Shown: positions 55,682-64,000 of the stretch, one piece after another
How positions within the stretch are numbered: position 1 is the stretch's first letter
Layout of the letters: the number at the start of each line of letters is the position of its first letter
NCBI GenBank assembly: GCA_032718475.1
Contig: JAUCBJ010007110.1
Span: forward strand, 1-64,000
Origin: Nemertoderma westbladi
Taxonomy: Eukaryota; Xenacoelomorpha; Nemertodermatida; Nemertodermatidae
Length of the DNA stretch: 64,000 nucleotides
Reading direction: 5' to 3'
Program-made: the position numbers and the translations under genes
Notes under the pieces: model-generated
The model's database searches: none
What the model was told of the DNA's origin: nothing
What the model saw: the letters and a program-made list of their open reading frames with translations, nothing else

Positions 55682-56845
55682 GAGTAATCCCATCACATGC
55701 GTACTTTTTAACGGGGTAAAAAATTGTATAAATTTAGGACCTCGAAGTGGACGCCGAGACCACAACCTCTAGGTTATTGGTTCTTGAGATATAGAGTAAT
55801 AATTTCAAAGCCATCTGCCATTTTATTAGCCCTAAATTCTGTACCAATAAATACTGTATCCATTTAAAAATAATACATTTCATGGGATTTAGTCCTACAA
55901 TTTCGCCAATAATAAGTTATTAGTTTATTCAAAACCGACAATAACTCGGAATGAATTAAATACGGATACACAAACCTGTTCTCAACGTGATTGGCATTTT
56001 GTGGTTCTATTTCCCAATGGTTGGTTAGTCGTTTATATTTTATCTACTTTGGTTCGTGCATACCTACTGGTAAAGTTTTATAATTAATTTGCTACAATAA
56101 ATATGATATAATTAATTATTAATAACGCTTATAGATTATTCAAGCCTTTACAACTCACACCGGAGTCTAATTCACTGCGACTAAAACTAGGCATCACAAA
56201 AACAACCTGCTAGCAATCTCAAAATTCTATATAATCAACATTTTACCACATTACCTGTAATTAAAAACCATTACTAGACAATCATATCCTTTTTAATATT
56301 TTTAAATCGGCATACTACAATGGGAACAAATATATCTAAAATTCGATCCACCTAAATTAGAGCAAAAAAAAGTAAAATAAATTAAATAAACGGGCTATAA
56401 ACCGAGTGGTTGAATGAAGATACAGTACTGTACAAAAACCTTTCACACAAACTTAACAAATCGACTAGAGAAAGTAGCCAATAGGTAAAAAAACGAGTAT
56501 AAAAAAACTTACATCTAAATACCTATATTATGTAGGCCATACCACATACTGTACTTTTCTAAAATTAGTATTCCATGTCCTAATCAGAAATTGACAAGTA
56601 TCCCCCTAAAAATGCCATAAATCTTTTATATGGCTTATAGCCATTGAATTTCAAATACGCAGAGAGGGTAACAATAAATTATGAAACTAATGTGTCAACA
56701 ACGTAATTTACCTTAATAACTTGCTTACCTCACTTACCACGAATATCACAGCACTGAACAAACACGTTTAAATCAGTAATCCATAATCAATTGATACCCC
56801 CTACTATTAAATAAAAACTTAAAAACTACATAAATATTATTCACA
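55682..56845. other. Spacer: no gene seen
   Basis: AT-rich; nothing supported. Confidence 0.5.
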
Positions 56846-57622
56846 TACACCATGACCCGTAATATAGTGTCATTTTCTGATTTTATTTATAAGCGTTTTA
56901 AAAAAGTGCCTTTTGCGAAATCGCACCCTCTGTATCATTGCCATTCTTCACTTTAGTCGTAATTTTTTCACATCAATAGAAAGCTTGCGTTGAAAGAATT
57001 CCAAATAATGTAGCAATATCTGAATTTCATTGAGAAACAGCTGAGAAATAGGCATTCAAAGATTGCAAGAATTATTGTTCACTGCAGGCCATTTATTCTA
57101 TTTAATAAATACACAATATTCTGGAACGTGTTATTTATTTTATGAGTTGGTAGGCAACAGCGGTATGCCTATATAATATCTACATTGCCTAGCTAATCAT
57201 ACATAAACAACTTGTTCCAGAATATTGTGTATTTATTAAATAGAATAAATGGCCTGCAGTGAACAATAATTCTTGCAATCTTTGAATGCCTATTTCTCAG
57301 CTGTTTCTCAACAAAATTCCGAAATTGTTACATATTTGGAATCCTTGCAACGCAAGCTTTCTATTGATGTGAAAAAATTACGACTAAAGTAAAGAATGGC
57401 AATGATACTTAGGGTGCGAGTTCGCAAAAGACATTTTTTTAAAACGCTTATAAATAAAATTTAAAGGCGAAATCGAAAATTCCGGCTTCATGGTAACAAC
57501 CACGGTGAGTTGAACTAGTTGTGTTTTAAATTTCAAGCAATATGATAAAGATTTGTAGAAAAATTAGGGGGGCTGGCGTCGGTGTCATCAGAAAATGACA
57601 CTATATTACGGGTCATGGTGTA
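56846..57622. mobile_element. Long inverted-repeat element (MITE or fold-back), 777 bp
   Basis: Left arm 56,846-57,127 and right arm 57,214-57,622 are reverse complements with few mismatches, around an 86-bp loop. The right arm has an extra 126 bp at 57,461-57,586 absent from the left arm. Tips are TACACCATGACCCG / CGGGTCATGGTGTA; if the outer TA is the target, this fits a Tc1/mariner-type TA duplication. No ORF. Transcripts would form a ~280-bp hairpin. Confidence 0.8.
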
Positions 57623-58906
57623 CATTTTAACTATTGTACTACCCAGTGGGTCAGGCCTATCAGCACCCAGAAGCCAATTCTACAATTAGTTGACCTGAGT
57701 CGGCGCTGTTAGTCGCCCGGCCAACTATAAAAGTAATCAAAGGCTCACAGTACTTAGGGCACATTGAAGGCATATTATATATGCATCTATGGAATCTATG
57801 CAATAGTAAATGTACAATCCCTCTGTCTATACTGAAATATCGTATATTGTTAATTTTCGCATATTGTGTGACGACTGAGGCCAAGTCGTGGGTTTTTTTG
57901 GTAACTGTAATATGACGCAGCGTCATCGCGTATTGTTACCAAGCTATCTGCAGGCCTGAAACAGGGACACCGCAGATAGCTTCAACTTTGATAATAGAAA
58001 ACATAAAGTATAAAAGAAGCTTTCATGTTTATTCACAGTATATCTATAACAATACAAATTGATTCTTGGCAGCGTATAAAACAGTGAGCAATAACTAATC
58101 TTCACAACTAATAATTATGTGGCCTAAAGCTAAAATGGACCCTCCACCTAATATATATACATTGTCAACCTAATCTACGTGAGTGATAATAGAGGTGAAT
58201 TCAGTGCATTGCAAGGCCAATCAGCTATTGGCTAGTTTATTATCTGGGATTCCCTCGACTGATTGGGCTTAAGCAATGCTTTGAATGTTTCCTCTTGGTG
58301 AAAGCAATGTAGGCCTATAATAAGTGATTGCAGATTGGAATCGGGGTTTGATGGGCATGCTACAGCCGTGACAGTCCCCTCTGCAATTTCGCTCGCGAAT
58401 TGCATTACTTTAACATGATATAAAAAGAAAACCTAAAATACTAATTATTCTTCTTCGATAAAAAAATATGTATTACTAAATTTTATATGAATTTGATTTC
58501 CAAAAATTAATATAAACATAGACTTCACTGAGTGCTTTGTAGTATGTACCGACACCGTAAAGCAAATGTGTCTTAACGTTCTAAAAAACTTTCACTTTCG
58601 TTTTCCTAAATTATATAATTACAAAACATGTCATAATAATTAGAGCCTTTCTTTTTAGATCGAAAATAACCTCTTGTGTGTCGCCCAGAACATTAAAATG
58701 GCTCATAAACGTACAACAATTGGATATTTATAGAGTTTGAAGGCTGTTGTGTCATAATGATGACATGCAACATGTTGTGACATAATTGAAATGTCAAGGA
58801 GGAAAGCAAGATTGCGTTTCTGATTGGAACACTAATAAAGTGTATCTCTATTTTAATCAGGACTCTGCTGGAAATGGAAAACACGAAACAATATTGGATT
58901 TCGGCG
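57623..58906. other. Spacer with one small inverted repeat
   Basis: No gene supported. AAGCTATCTGC at about 57,939 pairs with GCAGATAGCTT at about 57,971 around a 20-nt loop. Confidence 0.5.
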
Positions 58907-58910
58907 TATG

Positions 58911-59044
58911 ATATGGTCAGCTAACCCGCCGGAGCCTTGTAAGGGGATCACGGGCTGCCTACTGTTTAAATGAGGTATTAATTTAACTACTGTAAATGGT
59001 CAGCTAACCCGCCGGGAGCCTTGTAAGGGGGTCACGGGTAGCCA
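58911..59044. repeat. Two-copy direct repeat
   Basis: ATGGTCAGCTAACCCGCCGG ... CTTGTAAGGGG(A/G)TCACGGG occurs at about 58,911 and 58,997, 86 bp apart, nearly identical. Confidence 0.85.
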
Positions 59045-59441
59045 ACTTATGAAAACCACAGAGACTACCGGACGTCGTCAAGTGCCTCTGGGTCAAAAGG
59101 GATGATGTGGGACTATTAATTAAATTAGCCAAAAATCCAATAAGGTACGAGTCTTCATACAGCACAAAATATGGAAATATAATGTAGAAAATGTTCCCAA
59201 AACAAACACATTTTGATGGGGGATTTATAAATACCGGCCTTCAAATCTAAAAATAATGATATAATGAATTTTAAATCGGGAATATTTGAATTATATGAAT
59301 TTCTGGGAGACAGAACAAGAATGGTTTTCTTGTTTAAAGGTCTAACATCATGAAATATATGCTTGTTTTATATTTATGGGTCTTTACAAATTTTACTATA
59401 CAAAACTCTCATAAACAATCCAAAAATTTTCTAGATTATTT
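59045..59441. other. Downstream flank of the second BEL/Pao element; no LTR recognised
   Basis: AT-rich. It should hold the 3' end of the minus-strand element, but no sequence matching the LTRs at 35.6 or 51.8 kb is present. Confidence 0.4.
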
Positions 59442-62400
59442 TTATCGGGTTAGAATGTCGACAGAACGAACATTGTCGTATTCATCAGGGTACACACGTG
59501 TAATCCGTCCCCAAGGCCACTGTGATCGAGGGATAATTTCTTGTGAGATAAGAACAACGTCATTGACTTTCACATCACGTTGTTGTCGTGTCCAGTCCTT
59601 TCTGTCTTGAAGAAGACACATATAACCAGTTATCCATTCGTTCCAAAAGCGAGTCGCTAGTATCTGACCTTGCTTCCATGTCTTTGTTGAGTAGATGTCG
59701 TTATCATCTTGTGAATCCACTGGGACATGATAAGCTGCTCTCTGTAACAATAAATGATTAGGGGTTAATGGTTCACTTGACTTTGGATCGTTATGGATAG
59801 TGGTTATTGGCCTGCTATTCAAAATACCCTCCACTTCGACCATGTACATATGTAAAACATCCTCTGAGACTAACTGGTTTTCTAATACGGCTGGCTATTA
59901 AAACACGTCTGGTTAATTGAACTATTCGTTCATTTGGTTCCTTTATTTCTAACGTATGTCCCGGATGGACCCTGCTCAAGATCAGAAAAAAATGTTATAT
60001 CAGCTTCTGCCCCTGTAAAATTAGTGCCGTTATCAGATATTATTTCAACTGGAACGCCCCTACGTGATATAAATCGCCGATAGGCATTAATAAAGGCATC
60101 TGATGACTTGTCAACAGCTAGTTCCAGGTGAATGGCGCGAGCGTTCTGGCACACAAAAATAATCATGTAACGCTTTACAGTAATGCGCCCTCTTGTGGCC
60201 CTACATAGCCCTATCATGTCCAGTGAAATGAAAGTAAAAGGTGGGACATATGGCTGTAAACGGGATGATGGTAAGTTAGCCATTATTTGGGTCATGGGGC
60301 GACCTTTTATTTTGTGGCATTGAAAGCAAGTAGATGTGACAGACCGGGCTACAGCCTGGCTTTTGATTACCCAAAACCGTTCACGCAACTTGCTAACAAT
60401 ATATGAGTAACCAACGTGTCCCAAGCTGGTATGAATATATAATATAATAGCTCGAGTTATTGGATTATCATTAGGCAGAATAATTGGAAAAGCCGTATCA
60501 TAGGGTACTAATGATTGAGCAATACGACTTGATACACGCATAATGTTGTTCACATCAAGAAAAGGACAGAATTTTCTCAAGGAACTATTAAACAAAATAT
60601 TCTTACCTAAAGACAGGCGTGTATATTCGTTGGGAAATGATATTTTTTGAGCATAACGAAATATACATTTTTGTGCATTTTCCATATCACGGGCGGTGAT
60701 ATTTGGTGACGCTAACATTGCCTGTCTAGATGTTGGATTATATAAGTAGTGACAATAGCGAATGATGTAGGCGATTTTTACCTGCAACTTAATCCAAGAT
60801 GATGTTGTAGAAATCAGATAATTTAATCGCTCGTCTATTGTTAAATTTCGTGTTTTCTGAAATAAGGCATGGCGACGCTTGTTTTTAAGAACAAGATGAG
60901 CTTTACGAGTTCCAGCAATCAAACAATCGGCACCATAAGAATCACTATGTGCCCCTTTGAGTTCACTCTTATTGGTTGTTACGTCTAAGTGTTCAGCTGA
61001 TTCAAATTTAGACTCAGAACATTCAAGAATATCGGTTAACATATTGGCTACAATATACCTGTGGTTCTGGCTCCTCCAATTCTACCTGAAGAGCAAGTTC
61101 TGTAGCTTCAACATGTGACACTTTAATGTCCAGATCGTTTTCACTAAATACATACAAACCTGGTTGAAAAGGCAATTGCCAATTCGACTCTGCTTCAGAT
61201 AGAAATTTTGGGCCGTACCACCAACATCTTGAATTAAGTAGTACTTTGGCATCTACTCCACGACTTACTAAATCGGCAGGGTTTTCCTTACCTGCAACAT
61301 GTCGCCATTGATTCGTTTGAGTGTAACTATGAATGAGAGCAAGTCGATTGGCTACAAATCGTTTAAAGGATTTAGTAACATTGTTGATTTGACATAACAC
61401 AACAGTGGAATCTGTCCAAAAATGAACTTCTACCTGAAAATCTAATTCTCCTTGAACGATTTTCGCACTGGTTGCAGCTAACACTGCGGCAACTAATTCT
61501 TTATGTGGGGTTGAACTGCTATCATGGATACCGAAAACCTTACCTTTACTAAAAACTAAAGATATGTCAATAGTTTCTGAAGTGCAGCGACGTAGATATA
61601 AGACACCACCAAATGCTTTCTCTGATGCGTCGGCAAAGCAATGTAATTGATATGTTGAGATGTTTGTCGGACCGGTGTGATAAGCCCGAGGAATACTCAG
61701 AGCCTTCAACTCACTTACCTGTTCGATCCACTTTAACCATAATCGTTGGAGTTCGTTTGAAATTATGTCCTTCCAACCGTATTCAGCTTTCCAAATGGAC
61801 TGCAAAACTAATTTTCCTTTAACAAGAAAAGGAGATAAAAATCCGAGAGGATCAAATATCGACATATACTGACTAAGACAACCGCATTTCGTAAGTGGAC
61901 GCACACGGTGAGTGGACTTAAAAGTTAATAAGTCTGTTTCTGGTTCCCAGATAACACCTAAAGCTCGGGTTACCGGTAGTTTGTCGAGATCAAGATCGAT
62001 GGGTTGAGCTATAATTCCCAAGGGCTCGATAGCTCTGAGAAATTCACGAGAATTTGAATGGAATTTCTTAAGATTAAACCCACCCTTTGCTAAGCACTGG
62101 ATTAATGAATATGAAAGCTTTATTGCCTCGGCTACAGTTTCAACTGATGGGAGACCATCATCTACATAGAATGAACGTTCAATAACCTCTGTAACTTCAG
62201 TACCAAACTGATCTGCGTTATCCCATCCACATTGTTTAACTGTGTTACAAGCAATGGATTGAGAACAACGGGCTCCAAAAATATGTCGCAACATTTTGTA
62301 AACAATAATGTGCTTATGACCGGGAGGCTTCCATAAAATGCGCAAGCTATCGCTGTCTTCATCAGTTACTCTTATCTGGTGGTACATTCCCTCAATATCA

Positions 62401-64000
62401 CAAATGAAGGCTACTGATTTCTGACGGAAACGGAGAAGTACTCCTATAAGAGAGGAAACTTGATTTGGGCCATCTAGGAGCTGAGTGTTTAATGACATAC
62501 CTTTATATGATGCAGCAGCATCGTTGACAATCCTTATCTTGCCGGGTTTGTTTATATTCTCCACATAGTGGTGCGGCAAATAATAAGTTTGCTGTGAAGA
62601 AATGTTAGCTTCTTTGGAAGACATCTTAATAGCGTATCCCTTTTCTTCATATTCCTTTAATTGATTATCATACATGACATATTTATCATGATTAGATTCT
62701 AGACGTTTCAATAATTGATTTAATCGGCGTTTCGCTAATGGGTAATTATTTATAAGAGAAGGGGGGTTTGATTTCCACAGCATACTCACCATATAGCGGC
62801 CATTTACTAACCTTGAACTTTCCTTTAGAATATCTAAAGCGTAAGAATCATTACGAGATAATGTCAAGTCTTCATCACTACTAAATTCAGTTTTAACTAA
62901 TCCTTCTATACCAAGTGATTGTTTAACTAATGACGCTAAATTAGAATCGATGGATTCGTCAGACATTTTATTTATTTGAAATTGCTGTCGATCCTTATAA
63001 GGGATACTTGGAATGGGACCAATAATACACCAACCAAAATGTGTATGGACTATGGATGGTGTATCATCACCACCGAAAACGAAACGGTCTTCAAAAATTG
63101 CAAATGGATAATCACGTCCAAGTAAAATTGTTACTTGCGGAATATCAATAATCTCCTGTTGACTTAATTCTGGCAACAATTTACTTGTGTGAGGCCATTG
63201 TCCAAAATTAATTTGGTTCACGTTGTAATTATAATCATATTTGTAATTATCAACCACATACATTTGTTCCGCTTCCAACGTGTAACCTTCATTTGCTCCT
63301 AACTTGTTTGGTAGAGGGCGTATGGAACAATCAACCTTACCTGCTTTTCCGACAGTGGAATTAAACACAGCTTTAACATTAAGGTTAACATTGTAACTTA
63401 CCTGAACTCCAAGATAGTCAATAACAAACTTATCTATAAGTGATGTTGTACTTCCTCCATCCAATAATGTGTAGGTAGAAATGGATAGGGAGTTTATCGT
63501 TACCATGACAGGAACAACTGGCAACCATACAGAAGGTAATGCTGTTGTGTGTGAGACTGACCTAGTATTCTGTGATATGGAAGAGGAAGAAATATTAATA
63601 TTTGAATTTGATGACAAATTCGTTTCAGTCTGATTCAAAACATCATCGTCTGAAACTGCAATAATGTTTGTAGTATTAATAGATGAGTGCATTGAAGGAG
63701 GCTTATGCAAAAGTACATTATGATCACCTGTGCAACCATATATTGGACAAACCATAGTAGATTGGCAATTTTGTGCTTCATGCTTAGGATTTAAACATCG
63801 GCGACAAATATGTGCCTTCTCTATATATGCGCCACGTGAATCACAATTTAGTGCCAGAAATGTTTCACATCTGTATATAGGATGGTTGCCTTTGCAAAAC
63901 AAACACGTTAGAATTCTCTTAGATTTACTGTTTTGTGAAACACTTGAATTTGATGCAGACTTGACCAATGCAACATCATTATTATTAGATGTCGATGTTC
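59442..64000 (-). pseudogene. Second BEL/Pao gag-pol (different lineage), decayed, runs off right edge
   Basis: From the right edge, a minus frame stays open to 61,023: zinc knuckles (CLFCKGNHPIYRC, CRRCLNPKHEAQNC), protease LLDGGSTTSLIDK, RT (FICDIEGMYHQIRV, FYVDDGLPSVE, GGFNLKKFHSNSREF) and RNase H (CFADASEKAFGGVLYL, FWTDSTVVLCQ, PADLVSRGVDA). A frameshift near 61,030 leads to 61,042-59,930: integrase zinc region (HTSLGHVGYSYIVSKL, CFQCHKIKGRP), ISLDMIGLCRATRG, SDNGTNFTGAEAD. The segment that should carry GGxWER with the third catalytic residue is missing or scrambled at 59,850-59,935. The DUF5641-like tail (EVEGILNSRPITT) follows in a third frame to 59,442. The protein is clearly different from that at 39-47 kb. 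Confidence 0.9.

Overview
This window looks like nuclear DNA from an invertebrate metazoan. The evidence is an intron-split DEG/ENaC channel gene with LDL-receptor class A modules, metazoan-type BEL/Pao, Ty3/Gypsy, CR1/L2-like and RTE-like retroelements, and abundant AT-rich spacer. I cannot name the species. There is no bacterial or operon organisation. Only one ordinary host gene is convincing; almost everything else is mobile or repetitive, and much of it is nested.

Layout. 1-2.7 kb: a LINE ORF2 on the minus strand that runs off the left edge, with a very hydrophobic N-terminus ending in a 2A-like GDIHPNPGP motif. 2.9-3.6 kb: a relic of a restriction-like nuclease tail of a retroelement. 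3.6-5.5 kb: an SGNH-esterase-like ORF split by a solo BEL/Pao LTR with a 5-bp target duplication. 6.4-6.8 kb: an RT scrap and a tRNA-derived SINE head. 7.1-12.7 kb: the two-exon DEG/ENaC gene (minus), with a decayed Ty3/Gypsy gag-protease fragment in its intron. 13.6-34.3 kb: one LINE split into two halves by a 20-kb insertion. The insertion has 15-bp satellite arrays in inverted orientation at its two ends and a 6-bp GGCTAG duplication. Inside it lie a Ty3/Gypsy element, two inverted arrays of a 19-bp palindromic minisatellite, a MITE, two truncated RTE-like LINEs, and a third, longer RTE-like copy inserted in the Gypsy RT with a 97-bp target duplication. 34.3-35.6 kb: a minisatellite and a fold-back of RTE fragments.

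35,589-52,951 is a very young BEL/Pao element 17.4 kb long. Its 1162/1160-bp LTRs differ by 4 substitutions and one 2-nt indel, and it is flanked by TCGCC. After a 2.2-kb leader come gag-pol (one frameshift, one stop) and then two extra ORFs before the 3' LTR: 132 aa, and 591 aa with CCHC zinc knuckles and a basic tail. I do not recognise either as a known BEL/Pao product. 53.8-55.7 kb: a second fold-back-like element with tandem GGGGCGATAAG modules inverted at its ends, a 63-bp minisatellite core and a 9-bp duplication. 56.8-57.6 kb: a long inverted repeat. 59.4-64.0 kb: a decayed second BEL/Pao element (minus) running off the right edge.

The genes do not form a pathway. The window is best read as a stack of insertions around one channel gene. 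The strongest candidates for something undescribed are the accessory ORFs of the giant BEL/Pao element and the fold-back elements with satellite termini. All identities come from motif recognition; no database search was run.
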